A stretch of 64,000 nt of DNA from JABDQA01 sp963824415 (GCA_963824415.1 CAWGPM010000005.1:124001-188000); one strand, 5' to 3'. Positions 9,452 to 18,238 are shown, counted from the first letter of the stretch. Numbers and translations: made by a program. The notes: a model not told the origin generated them from the sequence alone.

Positions 9452-10030
9452 CTATTTTTTCTTGATGATCGCCCGCCAGCCGGTAACCGGCTGCATGATT
9501 GGCCTGCACACATTGCTTACCGAGCCGGCCTGCTCGGTTACGTAGAACGCATCCGGGTCAATGGCTAAGACGATCTGCAGGAGCTTGCGCAGGTCTCGTC
9601 TGCGGCAGACGACATACAGCTCCGTGACCGGGCCGGATCTCCCTGCGCCGGTAAAGGTCGTCACGCCGTGGCCCTTTTCTCGCATCGCGGCGGCGATCTG
9701 CTCGGGGTAGTCGCGGGTGATGATCCTGAGAATCAGATGGCCCAGCGCAATCACCCTCTCGATCTTGATGCCCACCAGATTGCCGGTGGCAAAGCCAAAG
9801 GCATAGACGATGCCAAGAGCAGGCTGTTGTTGAACCGCCTGCACAATGGTAGAAACCACCGCCAGCCAGATTGCCGACTCAAAAAAACCAAGCCAGAAGG
9901 ACATGGTTGTTCTACCATGTACGATTGCAATGGTCCGCAGCGTTCCCAGAGAAACATCCGTCACCCGCGCAAGAAACACGGCCATCGCATACAGCAGATT
10001 TATCGTACCTATTTGACTGATCAGATCCAT
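9452..10030 (-). CDS. UPF0316 (DUF5698/DUF2179) membrane protein
   Basis: A 192-residue protein with three hydrophobic N-terminal segments (about residues 8-25, 43-65 and 70-95) and a soluble C-terminal DUF2179 domain containing ELYVVCRRRDLRKLLQIVLAID. This is the standard UPF0316 layout: DARVTDVSLGT-like first helix with the LARVTDVSLGTLRT motif, then DUF2179. Members are conserved inner-membrane proteins of unproven function; DUF2179 domains resemble PII-like or ligand-sensing folds in YitT-type proteins. Length is normal for the family. It is downstream of the epimerase operon on the same strand, with a 106-bp gap. Confidence 0.8.
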   Translation of the reverse strand: MDLISQIGTINLLYAMAVFLARVTDVSLGTLRTIAIVHGRTTMSFWLGFFESAIWLAVVSTIVQAVQQQPALGIVYAFGFATGNLVGIKIERVIALGHLILRIITRDYPEQIAAAMREKGHGVTTFTGAGRSGPVTELYVVCRRRDLRKLLQIVLAIDPDAFYVTEQAGSVSNVCRPIMQPVTGWRAIIKKK

Positions 10031-10136
10031 TTCATCTCACTCGTTTTGCTTATCGAATTGTCTGTGGCAAGCTTTGGATACAGTCTTGCAGGGTGAATGT
10101 TTCAAGGCCAATGGCTTGCGCTTAAAGCAGCTCGGT

Positions 10137-11201
10137 TTATATCTTTATCGTGCCAAGTCCCGGAGAATCTGACGGATACAGCACGCCATCTTCAAGATGA
10201 AATAGGCCCTGAAAGGGGTCACCGATTAGATCGAGGTGCCCATCAAGATCGGCAAACTCGATATTCGCTCTGCTCAGCGCAAAGTGAAGCCCCGCTGATA
10301 TTCCCAGAGCTGATTCATCTAAGCAGCCGACCATAACCTCAAGACCGGCAGCCTTGGCAACAGAATTGACATGCAGCGACTCGAAAATGCCGCCCATCTT
10401 CATCAGTTTGATATTGACCATGTCGGTATGTTCGTCTGCGGCCAGGCGAAAGGCGTCCTTCAAGGTCTTGATGCTCTCATCGGCCATCACCGGAACGGGC
10501 GTGAATTGTGAAACCCGGCCGAGACTTTCATCCTTATTTTGGCTGGTGGGCTGCTCAAATATTTCAAGGCCGGCTCCCTTGACAGCGGTCATGAACTGCA
10601 TCGATTCTTCCAGGCTGTAGCCCTGGTTGGCATCGAAGCGCAGGGCAAAACCATATCCGCATTTTTCACGTATCTTCAGTACCTTTTCGCTGTCTTCAAA
10701 CAGGTTCAGACCGCCTTTGAGCTTGATCACCTGAAATCCATTTTCAAGATGTTTTTCAACCAGTCCCAGGGTTTCTTCCAGTGAAACGATCCCGATGGTG
10801 ATAGAAGTGGCGATCTTGTCTCTGAAACCGCCAAGAAGCTGATAGAGCGGCAGTCCGGCCTTGCGGGCCAGCAGATCGAACAGGGCCATATCAACCATGG
10901 CCAGAAAGGCTGGGCTGCGAGGTTGAAGCTTTTTCAGATTGTGCATGATCCTGGCGATTTGAAACGGATTTTTGCCAAGCAGCAGACCCTCGAGCGTCTC
11001 CTCTGCTGCACGGCTGACCTGCTCCGGCGTTTCCCCGGTGACCACCAGATCGGGAGTCGCGCAACCCCAGCCGGTGAGACCGTTATCGGCCACCAGCTTG
11101 AGGATAATATTGCTGGTCTGGCTGACTGTTTCATAGGCAATCGTATACGGTTCCGACAGCTCCATGTCCAGCCTGAAATGACTGATCTCACAAATCTTCA
11201 T
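10137..11201 (-). CDS. Enolase-superfamily dipeptide epimerase / DgcA-like racemase
   Basis: A 354-residue member of the mandelate-racemase/muconate-lactonizing group. Visible active-site elements are the KxK pair (IKLKGG), the metal ligands in FDANQG, FEQP and MADES, the second general base in NIKLMKMGG, and a C-terminal DLDGHLDL resembling the DxD substrate motif of L-Ala-D/L-Glu epimerases. Known relatives epimerise dipeptides or racemise N-acyl amino acids; DgcA racemises N-acetyl-D-glutamate and is encoded beside a DUF1611 protein, as here. The ATG at 11201 follows the creatininase-family stop by 1 bp, so I do not use the longer open frame. Last gene of the five-gene operon. Family certain, substrate inferred. 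Confidence 0.85.
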   Translation of the reverse strand: MKICEISHFRLDMELSEPYTIAYETVSQTSNIILKLVADNGLTGWGCATPDLVVTGETPEQVSRAAEETLEGLLLGKNPFQIARIMHNLKKLQPRSPAFLAMVDMALFDLLARKAGLPLYQLLGGFRDKIATSITIGIVSLEETLGLVEKHLENGFQVIKLKGGLNLFEDSEKVLKIREKCGYGFALRFDANQGYSLEESMQFMTAVKGAGLEIFEQPTSQNKDESLGRVSQFTPVPVMADESIKTLKDAFRLAADEHTDMVNIKLMKMGGIFESLHVNSVAKAAGLEVMVGCLDESALGISAGLHFALSRANIEFADLDGHLDLIGDPFQGLFHLEDGVLYPSDSPGLGTIKI

Positions 11202-11202
11202 C

Positions 11203-12003
11203 TCAGTAGCGGTTCTGGTACAATTTATCGGACGGGGTGTTTTTGATGGTCTCGACAAATTCAGCCATTTTGGAGATCATCACCTGCCACATTTTATTTC
11301 CCTTCTCCGCGGTGGCCTGGGTGGCGTCGCCCATCACCCCTGAGGCGGAGAGCTTCTTGGTGTGGACGAACCAGCTTACGCCGCGTTCTGAAGTAAAATC
11401 CAGAAACTCGTTGTCAAGATCGAGGGTGTGGTCCTGGGCCTTGTCCATATCCACCAGATCCGGACGTACAGCCAGCGCAGTGCTGGTTTCTATTTCACCG
11501 GCATGAATGTCGTTGGGCGTTACCGCGAGCTTATAGATATCGACATCACTGGTTTCACCGGTATCGACACAGACAAAGATTCGGGCATCGCGGTTGATCA
11601 TCTGGGCCGCATAATTCAATGTCGGTGCATTGTCTCCATGCCCGTTCAGGATGACCAGCTTCTTGATGCCGTTGCTGGCCAGACTCATACCGATATCGTA
11701 TACCAGTGCGGACAGCGAACTGTTGGTCACGCAGATGGTCCCCTTGAAATCACTGTGATGGTAGGAAACCCCGTAGGGTATCGGCGGCAGAACGAACGGC
11801 TTCGGGTCGCTGCAGGCCTCGGCAACCTTGCGGGCCAGATACGCGGCATCAAAATAATCGATATCAAGCGGCAGATGCGGTCCATGCTGCTCGATCGCAC
11901 CACAGGGAAGGATAGCGGTATCCACGATCTTGAGCCGTTCGGCAAGCGCCGGCCAACTCAGGGTTTCCCACATAAAATCGGGGTGGTCATCATGTTTTTT
12001 CAT
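11203..12003 (-). CDS. Creatininase-family amidohydrolase
   Basis: A 266-residue protein with the metal-binding signature of creatininases: AILPCGAIEQHGPHLPLD near residues 31-48 (Glu, His and Asp ligands), LNGHGDN near 120 and HAGEIETS near 168. The family includes creatinine amidohydrolase, the FAPy deformylase ArfB and the mycofactocin peptidase MftE, so amide or peptide-bond hydrolysis is the general chemistry. Its start overlaps the stop of the ATP-pyrophosphatase gene by 4 bp (ATGA) and it ends 1 bp before the epimerase gene. That makes true creatinine metabolism unlikely; a hydrolytic step in the same pathway is more plausible. Confidence 0.85.
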   Translation of the reverse strand: MKKHDDHPDFMWETLSWPALAERLKIVDTAILPCGAIEQHGPHLPLDIDYFDAAYLARKVAEACSDPKPFVLPPIPYGVSYHHSDFKGTICVTNSSLSALVYDIGMSLASNGIKKLVILNGHGDNAPTLNYAAQMINRDARIFVCVDTGETSDVDIYKLAVTPNDIHAGEIETSTALAVRPDLVDMDKAQDHTLDLDNEFLDFTSERGVSWFVHTKKLSASGVMGDATQATAEKGNKMWQVMISKMAEFVETIKNTPSDKLYQNRY

Positions 12004-13511
12004 AGTGTATCCAATAGGTAGGGCGTCGATTCAATATACGCCTTGTCAATTTCAATGTCCTGCCAGCGCCCGGCGGAGCGGCGCACTGCGCCGTCGGCAT
12101 AGAGTTTCAGCCTGGCAAATAACGGCTCCCTGATGTGGCCAGGCAGATCCTCAAGCATACTTCTCTGCGCATCGAACCTGAGTTTGGTTATCTCGTCATG
12201 GCGTTTAGCAAGTCTTTCGGTGTATTGATTTTTTTCAATTAGGTTATTTTTGAGCAGCAGATAGTAGAGATGCGAGGCATCGCTGCTGATCTGCTTGACC
12301 GACTGTTTCTCCAGCGCAGCCAGGCAGGCACGGATCTGTTCGCCGGTGTAGCCGCAGTTTTTCGGGTCCGCCCCAAGCACGGTGAGCATACCGACGATAC
12401 GACGGCATTTTTCACACCGGCCGCAGGGGCGCATCGCACCATCTACTTTATGCGCAGCGTGGCATGATACCTGGTTTTTCTGCAGATCAGGGTAGCGGGT
12501 GGACAACATCTTCATGATCAGCAGCTCCGACATGCTCCGCAAAAGCGAGTATTGATGGACCTGCCAGCCTTTGTCGCGGTAGTAACGGCTCATGGTATTG
12601 TCGAAGTACCTGCTCTGGTCGAATAGCCCACTGTAGTGCGAAATTCCTTCAGTTGTCTGCTTTACCGTGGTGTCGTATTCGTTACCGATCAAGATATTGC
12701 CTATTGCGTTTCGTCGGACAATAGGCAGAACGCCAAAGAGAAACACCGCTACGGTCCAGAGTCGCAACGGATAGTAGTCGGCCCTGATCGAGGCAAAATC
12801 TTTTCTGACAAACGGCAGCTTTCTGAGCATCCAGTTGAACACCCGATCGCTGTTGCACCAGGGTTTTTCGGTATTGGGTTCGTTTTCTCTGAAATATTTA
12901 TAGCTGTTGAATGCGGTAAACCAGTGCCTGCCTGCCTCGTTGATAAATACCGGATAGGCCTCACCCACCTCCTTGATGATGCCATAGGTAAGCAGGCTGT
13001 CCTTGCCGCCGCTGCTGAGGATAGCGTATTTGTTGGGATTGGTGCTGCCGTTTGCCGGATCAAGCCTTGATGCCGCGGCAGTCGAGCCGGCAAAACACAG
13101 CTTCGCCCGGGTGTAACGGTTCTGCTTTTCGATTACAAGCGGTTTGAAGGCGGGCAGGACAAACACGTTGTCGATCAGCAACTTATTGGTCAGAATCTCG
13201 CGTGAACTATTTTCCAGCATCGCTTGCAGAAACCTTCGATCGACCTGATCGAAGAGAGCGTCGAACTCGATGGTTTCACAAAACAGCCCATAGTTCAGTG
13301 CGACCTGAACGACCATCATCGAAGCCAGATTGATATCTGCAGGTTTCTGCGGGTCGAACAGCGCTGTGTGGTAGGAATAGATCAGTTCGCAGCAGTCCTG
13401 CTCACCTGAAAACTGCTCGACACAATAGCGCGCCCGCACCTTTTTAGGCTCTACGCGCAGATCAGTGACCCTGAGAGTTTTTATTGAGATATAATCGTCG
13501 AGGCCGATCAT
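12000..13511 (-). CDS. N-type ATP pyrophosphatase (PP-loop), possibly MurL-like
   Basis: A 503-residue protein with the PP-loop SGGKDS (YAILSSGGKDSLL) near residue 167, marking an enzyme that adenylates a substrate and releases pyrophosphate. A Cys cluster follows near 365-385 (CHAAHK, then CGRCEKCR), similar to the CxxCxKCR pattern I recall from MurL. MurL is the ATP-dependent epimerase that inverts the terminal L-Glu of UDP-MurNAc-L-Ala-L-Glu. The first 150 residues are a separate domain I do not recognise. It overlaps the genes on both sides by 4 bp (ATGA), so it is translationally coupled to the DUF1611 and creatininase partners. PP-loop chemistry is well supported; the MurL relationship is tentative. 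Confidence 0.7.
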   Translation of the reverse strand: MIGLDDYISIKTLRVTDLRVEPKKVRARYCVEQFSGEQDCCELIYSYHTALFDPQKPADINLASMMVVQVALNYGLFCETIEFDALFDQVDRRFLQAMLENSSREILTNKLLIDNVFVLPAFKPLVIEKQNRYTRAKLCFAGSTAAASRLDPANGSTNPNKYAILSSGGKDSLLTYGIIKEVGEAYPVFINEAGRHWFTAFNSYKYFRENEPNTEKPWCNSDRVFNWMLRKLPFVRKDFASIRADYYPLRLWTVAVFLFGVLPIVRRNAIGNILIGNEYDTTVKQTTEGISHYSGLFDQSRYFDNTMSRYYRDKGWQVHQYSLLRSMSELLIMKMLSTRYPDLQKNQVSCHAAHKVDGAMRPCGRCEKCRRIVGMLTVLGADPKNCGYTGEQIRACLAALEKQSVKQISSDASHLYYLLLKNNLIEKNQYTERLAKRHDEITKLRFDAQRSMLEDLPGHIREPLFARLKLYADGAVRRSAGRWQDIEIDKAYIESTPYLLDTL

Positions 13512-14578
13512 TTCAGGTATTTCTTAATGAGCTCTATGAGAGGATCCGCACCCGAATACAGAACATCCACCGCCGGCAAACCAGACTCAGCACTGATTTT
13601 TTTGCACTCGGCGGGGATCTCCGCCAACTCCATTAGCTCATGGTTCAAAGTGACGGCCGCGACCTTTATTCCTGAAATAGTCTCTATCGCTCTAATCTGC
13701 TCCGGCAGTGAATGCAGTCTGTAGCCGGGAAAACCATCGTATTCAAGTCGCCGGGGAGCATGCTGCAGAATAACCAGATCGGGTCGTCCTGCGGCAAGTA
13801 TTTCAAATCCGCCCGGATAGGCCGGGTTCATCAAACTGCCCTGCCCTTCGATAATGATCACGTCAGGTGACTCGTTTTTCCACGCTTCATGCACCGCATG
13901 CTCGATCTCGCCTGAAACAAAATCATTGATGCAGCTGTCCATTATCATCGAATATTTTGCCCCCTGCATCCAGGCGGTCTGACCGGTGCCGACCATTTCA
14001 GCTTTGAGGCCGGCCGCCCTGGCCGCATGGACGATGATCCAGGCGGTGGTGCGCTTGCCTATCGCCGAGTCGGTGCCCAGCACTGCTATTTTCAGACAGT
14101 CGACTTCTTCGATCTTGCCGGTGAAAAAATGCAGCTCATCGCGCTCCGGGGTTCTGCGAATATCCCGCACGCGGCAGCCGTTTTGTCTGGCGATATCCAT
14201 CAACTCACTATCTTTGTATAGAAAATCGTGCAGACCGCTGTCCACGTGCAGGCCTGCTTCCAGGGCCTGCCTGATCACGGCCCTGGCCGAATCGGGCAGA
14301 CGTCCGCCGTCGGGGGCCAGGCCGATCACCAGGGTGAGCCGCTCATTTCCCGGCTCAGATGCCGCGAGTGCTGCAGCAAGATCAGCATAAATAAAAATGT
14401 TGCTGGCTTTTCCATCGAGCACCAGCCCGGCATCCTGGCCACCAAACTGATGGTCAATAACACCGATAATTTCGTATCTCCGGGTAAAGCGGACCAGCCC
14501 GTGGGCGGTTTTACCGTTGGGTGTAGTAAAGGCGCCGTCCGCGTAAACCAACGCCTTGCCGTCTAAAGTGTCGCTCAT
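13508..14578 (-). CDS. DUF1611 family protein (DgcN-like N-acetyltransferase candidate)
   Basis: A 356-residue DUF1611 protein. The N-terminal Rossmann-like half contains IGVIDHQFGGQ and LVIGLAPDGGRLP. The C-terminal half has a P-loop-like GTDSAIGKRTT near residue 185, then GTGQTAWMQG and IIEGQGSLMNPAYPG, all typical of the family. Marine DgcN proteins of this family acetylate D-glutamate and work with the racemase DgcA; a DgcA-type gene lies three genes downstream here. Start at 14578 is 1 bp after the PLP-enzyme stop; the stop overlaps the next start by 4 bp. D-glutamate as substrate is an inference from family and neighbour. Confidence 0.75.
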   Translation of the reverse strand: MSDTLDGKALVYADGAFTTPNGKTAHGLVRFTRRYEIIGVIDHQFGGQDAGLVLDGKASNIFIYADLAAALAASEPGNERLTLVIGLAPDGGRLPDSARAVIRQALEAGLHVDSGLHDFLYKDSELMDIARQNGCRVRDIRRTPERDELHFFTGKIEEVDCLKIAVLGTDSAIGKRTTAWIIVHAARAAGLKAEMVGTGQTAWMQGAKYSMIMDSCINDFVSGEIEHAVHEAWKNESPDVIIIEGQGSLMNPAYPGGFEILAAGRPDLVILQHAPRRLEYDGFPGYRLHSLPEQIRAIETISGIKVAAVTLNHELMELAEIPAECKKISAESGLPAVDVLYSGADPLIELIKKYLK

Positions 14579-14579
14579 A

Positions 14580-15641
14580 TCAATACCTGCCAGTCAGAAT
14601 AGCCACGTACCTGTCGTTGATAAATGGATTCATTTCATGTTTCTCGAGCATTGCAATCAATCCCGCAGTGGATGCGGGAAGAATGCGATAGCCCTCTTTT
14701 TTATGAAGGAAGGTGCTCATCGAGCGCATTTTATTATCACTGATGTGCCTGGCCTCACCTCCTGTCTGGCACAGCGCATAAAGCGCTTCGTTGCCGTCAA
14801 AACTGTGCCAGTTGATAAGCGGTTCGTTGGTCGCGGTTTCCTTGATCTGGTTGGGATCGATATCGAGGCATTCGTCAAGACCTGCCTTGAACGAGGTGAT
14901 GATCGGATTTTTATTGGCCGCCGAGCCGGCAATGAAAACCGGTATCCGCGATGTTTTACCGCGTTTGAACAGGTTCACGAAGCCACGGTAGACACCGGCC
15001 AGCAGGGTGCCGTTCGACACCGGGGCAGCCACATACTTTGGCGCGTCTCTTAATTGATCGTATATTTCATGGGCAATATATGAGTAGGCGGCTATCTGCA
15101 GCGGAGTGTTGACGCCTCCCGGATTGGCGTCGTACCAGTCCTGCTGCGCGGCGATCATGGTTGATTGGGTAACCGTATCCTCATAACTGCCGGGCAGCCG
15201 GATGATCTGGGCGGCGAACTGCTCCATTTCCTGGATTCTATCGGTGTGGTAGTTTTCCGGAATGTAGATTTTGCATTCGAGCCCGGCCAGATAAGCGGCA
15301 AAGGCTACCGCAACGCCGAAATTACCGCAGGTCGCCAGAGATATCGTATCATACCCACGCCTGAAGGCATCCTGCACCTGGGCAAAGGCGATCCGATCCT
15401 TCTGTGTGCCTGACGGGTTCTCGCCTTCATATTTGATGAAAAGTTGACGAATGTTGAGTTCGCGTTCAAGGTTGCGTACCCGGTTGAGCGAAGTATCGCC
15501 AACTTCGAGGCTGATGATATCTTCGAAACACTCGATACGGTCCACCAGCGATAGTGAACGATCTTTTACCTGCTCACTGAGTGAACGGACCTCGTTGGTT
15601 ATTTTGATATCAGCAGATTTTACGCCGTTGAGTAGATTCAT
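14580..15641 (-). CDS. Threonine-synthase-like PLP-dependent enzyme
   Basis: A 353-residue fold-type-II PLP enzyme. The Schiff-base Lys is in NPSGTQKDR near residue 80, the phosphate-binding loop is SLATCGNFGVAVA near 105, and a Gly-rich PVSNGTLLAGV lies near 215. The N-terminal LEVGDTSLNRVRNLERELN is typical of threonine synthase and cysteate synthase relatives. It is shorter than classical threonine synthase and lacks the usual SAM-binding domain. As first gene of the tightly packed five-gene operon, it more likely performs a beta- or gamma-replacement or elimination on a pathway intermediate than housekeeping threonine synthesis. No strong promoter was picked out in the AT-rich 240 bp upstream. 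Confidence 0.8.
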   Translation of the reverse strand: MNLLNGVKSADIKITNEVRSLSEQVKDRSLSLVDRIECFEDIISLEVGDTSLNRVRNLERELNIRQLFIKYEGENPSGTQKDRIAFAQVQDAFRRGYDTISLATCGNFGVAVAFAAYLAGLECKIYIPENYHTDRIQEMEQFAAQIIRLPGSYEDTVTQSTMIAAQQDWYDANPGGVNTPLQIAAYSYIAHEIYDQLRDAPKYVAAPVSNGTLLAGVYRGFVNLFKRGKTSRIPVFIAGSAANKNPIITSFKAGLDECLDIDPNQIKETATNEPLINWHSFDGNEALYALCQTGGEARHISDNKMRSMSTFLHKKEGYRILPASTAGLIAMLEKHEMNPFINDRYVAILTGRY

Positions 15642-15882
15642 CCTGACACCATTGGTGTCGACTTATCTATGAGTTTAGCTATTTTCTCAGTTTTATCTTT
15701 CATTTTACTGTTTTTAGGTTTTTTAATACAAACAACAGATTGAATATACACACCGAATAAATGGAACCGCGTTGTACTGTATTTAATCGCTGTTGTCACT
15801 CAAGATTCTTGTTAGATCATTAAAACCATAGCCCTGCTCAAGCCAGGAGAGAGCTTTGCTGCGACCCTGCTTGAGATTGGTG

Positions 15883-16857
15883 CTAGATGCATTTCGACTG
15901 CATCAGGTGCAAACATTTTTCGACCGGCAGGTCCCGCATCTGCAGAAACAATGATTTGCAGCTCTCATAACTCAATCGCTTGACCAGCCCATTGGCTTCG
16001 CTTTCGTTGCGCAGATGTGGAAAGTCTTGATGCCATATGGAAAACTCCTCTTTAGATACAATCTTCATGAAAATCAGCGCCCGGGCGCTGAGCAGATTCT
16101 GATACTCGACGCTGATGGGATTATCGAGCAGATAGTGGGCAGTCAGCGTATCCCCGGGACTATACAAACCCGATCTGCTCCCGATGGTCTTCAACGCACG
16201 ATGCTCGACGAAAACGGGACGCACCTGCCAACCGTCGGGCAGCAGGTCACGCAGATGGCGATACAGCATAATGTGCATGGGGCCCGCCTCGACGCAGATG
16301 CTGTCGTATTTTTCTAAATGCACAGTGATCGCCTGAGCTCGAAGAAGATCACGCAGTTGAAAACGTCTGGCATCCGAGCGGGCAAAGGCTTTAACCGAGG
16401 CGATGATTTGTTCAAAATCATCCTGCCTGACCGCCTGATAAAAAGCGATCAGTTTTCCGGTCGCCTCCCGCTCCCGAATATACACCCGATATTCAACGAT
16501 TGATTCATCGAGATCATCTGGTCCATGGCCATCGGCAAAAAAGCTCTGCACCGCAAAAAGATGTTCCAGATACGGCTCCACCTGGACAATATGTATACCG
16601 GCCTGGTGGAGTTCCCGCAGAAGCCGGCACTGTTGGCTGCTGAAGGCCGGGTATTCAATATCCTGCCCCAGCAGATAATCGGCTGTATCGATCCTTTTGT
16701 CAAGCATCTGCCTGAATGCTGGGTGCGGCGGTTCCTCGAGCACAACTGCCTGGTGCTCCACCATGATCGGCTGGCTCAGCCGAAGAGTCTCGGGACGATG
16801 GTTGGCGTAGACGATGGTCAGTATATTCATCACACTATTATATGCCTGCAGCACCAT
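15883..16857 (-). CDS. Uncharacterised protein upstream of the five-gene operon
   Basis: A 324-residue protein I do not recognise. It appears soluble and mixed alpha/beta, with no signal peptide. Notable segments are an early IVYANHRPETLRLS, a Glu/Asp-rich middle (DGHGPDDLDESIVEYRV), and a Cys near the very C-terminus. ATG 16857 has AAGG at good spacing; an internal ATG nine codons on begins a more natural N-terminus but has no Shine-Dalgarno. It lies about 240 bp upstream of the PLP-enzyme operon on the same strand, so it could be co-regulated, but the gap argues against tight coupling. The middle (HLEKYDSICVEAGPMHIML) resembles statements of a ligand-binding core only vaguely, so no function is proposed. 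Confidence 0.6.
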   Translation of the reverse strand: MVLQAYNSVMNILTIVYANHRPETLRLSQPIMVEHQAVVLEEPPHPAFRQMLDKRIDTADYLLGQDIEYPAFSSQQCRLLRELHQAGIHIVQVEPYLEHLFAVQSFFADGHGPDDLDESIVEYRVYIREREATGKLIAFYQAVRQDDFEQIIASVKAFARSDARRFQLRDLLRAQAITVHLEKYDSICVEAGPMHIMLYRHLRDLLPDGWQVRPVFVEHRALKTIGSRSGLYSPGDTLTAHYLLDNPISVEYQNLLSARALIFMKIVSKEEFSIWHQDFPHLRNESEANGLVKRLSYESCKSLFLQMRDLPVEKCLHLMQSKCI

Positions 16858-17042
16858 AAATCGACCTTATTGGATTTTACCCTGCGCGTGGTGCAAACGT
16901 CTGGATTCACAACTCACGAAAATACATGAATTTCATTATCAAAGTTACATACAATGCTTAGTGTGAGAAAAAATGACCATGCAGTTGTGCAATACTCTTC
17001 TGCTGGTAGCAACTGCTGACCCGACAAACAGGAGAAAATAGT

Positions 17043-17591
17043 ATGGCTGAAGTAGCCCAGATCGATGACGTTTCCACCGAGCATCTATCGTCCTTGGAGG
17101 TTTTAAATGAATACGGCGAACCGCTAATGCTCTCGCAGCTCTGGCAGACACAGCCTGCGGTTCTTGTCTTCGTCAGACATTTCGGCTGAGTCCTGTGCCG
17201 TCAGCAGGTAGCTGATCTGAGCAAGCACGAGAAGCAGTTTATCGATAGGAACAGTCGTCTTGTGGTTATCGGACCGGGCGCTGCAGAGCATCTTGATAGT
17301 TTCAGGAAAGCAACCGGTTATCGGCTGGACCTCTTCGCCGACCCATCCCGCCGCTCTTTTCAGATACTTGGGTTTTCCTCCGGCATCGGCGGACTGCTCG
17401 GCATAAAACCGATACAGCGTGCTTTGTCGGCCTTGAGCGCTGGGCACCGACCCGGATCATTGCAGGGCAGTGCTCTGCAGCTTGGCGGCGCGGCGGTAAT
17501 AGACACCGATGGAACCATCCGTCTTCTGATAAGAGAAAAGCAGGCGGGAGACCACCCTCCGGTTTCCAAACTGCTCGACGCATTACCATAA
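17043..17591 (+). CDS. Selenocysteine-containing peroxiredoxin-like (AhpC/TSA family) protein
   Basis: The coding region runs through an in-frame TGA at 17187-17189, read as Sec49 of 182 residues. On both sides the frame is continuous and family-like: VFVRHFG before, VLCRQQVADLSKH after. In Cys relatives this site is the FxRHFGCxxCR motif of peroxiredoxin-like AhpC/TSA proteins, so the TGA stands exactly where the peroxidatic Cys belongs and Cys52 gives a UxxC redox pair. Downstream, LVVIGPGAAEHLDSF, YRLDLFADPSR and a C-terminal GGAAVIDTDGTIRL complete the thioredoxin fold. AGGAG lies 8 bp before the ATG. Expected role: reductive detoxification of peroxides or related thiol redox work in the cytosol. 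A conventional gene call would split or drop this gene. Confidence 0.88.
17190..17217 (+). promoter_or_regulatory. Candidate bacterial SECIS hairpin
   Basis: Directly after the UGA, TCAGC (17201-17205) pairs with GCTGA (17211-17215), extendable by a G-U pair, around the loop AGGTA. The loop carries GG about 17 nt after the UGA, which fits the usual bacterial SECIS layout of a small hairpin with G at the start of the loop for SelB binding. The stem is short and was found by eye only. Confidence 0.6.
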
Positions 17592-17743
17592 GCGTTTGTG
17601 CCATCTTTTTTTACTATGAGATCAATGAGCGACAGCCCAACGGCGCATAAACAGTTGAAGAATAAGGTTTGACCGATCCTCAGGCTTGAAGCAAAAAAAA
17701 ACCAACGATTATATTGAGCAACCACCAGGACAAGGAATACAAC

Positions 17744-18238
17744 ATGTCTGATGATATCCTGTATATACAGGCCTCCAACGAATTAAACGCCGTGGCCGGT
17801 GCACAGCGCGATGATGCGACATGGACCGAGGCCCTCAATCGTGCTGCAGGGGATCAGGAACTTGCCAGATACAAGTATATGAACCTGCGTGTTGAGCATC
17901 TGGCAGCCGAGGGCTCCACCGCAAGAACTGCACCTGCCCCTGGTACAGCGAGAAGTGGTATGCTGAACAACCCGGATTATATCAGCCTGGCAAAATTTTC
18001 AGCCAAGAACACGGTCAGCGAAAAGCACATTCTCCAGAATATCAGAGATGGCTATTACCAGGGTAAAAAAGTCGCTGGCACCTGGTACATATTCGTTGGC
18101 AAAAACAAGTATGGTACGTTTGAGGAAAAAAAAGAGACATTTTTCTCAAATACCGCAAATGAGATAACCGAATCCGAACAACAGGAAGCCGACCCGTATG
18201 ATTCACACAAGGTGGTTCCGTTAGCTAAAAAGAAATGA
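17744..18238 (+). CDS. Hypothetical protein with excisionase-like HTH segment
   Basis: A 164-residue protein. The start at 17744 is set by AAGGAA six bases upstream; an earlier in-frame ATG lacks a ribosome site. The N-terminal third is helical and acidic (SNELNAVAGAQRDD...). The centre, PDYISLAKFSAKNTVSEKHI followed by IRDGYYQGKKVAGTWYIFV, looks like the MerR/excisionase type of helix-turn-helix, where a wing strand ends in a Trp-Tyr pair. The tail is Lys/Glu-rich. No membrane segment. It follows the selenoprotein on the same strand by about 150 bp. DNA binding is a guess from this one segment. Confidence 0.6.
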   Translation: MSDDILYIQASNELNAVAGAQRDDATWTEALNRAAGDQELARYKYMNLRVEHLAAEGSTARTAPAPGTARSGMLNNPDYISLAKFSAKNTVSEKHILQNIRDGYYQGKKVAGTWYIFVGKNKYGTFEEKKETFFSNTANEITESEQQEADPYDSHKVVPLAKKK

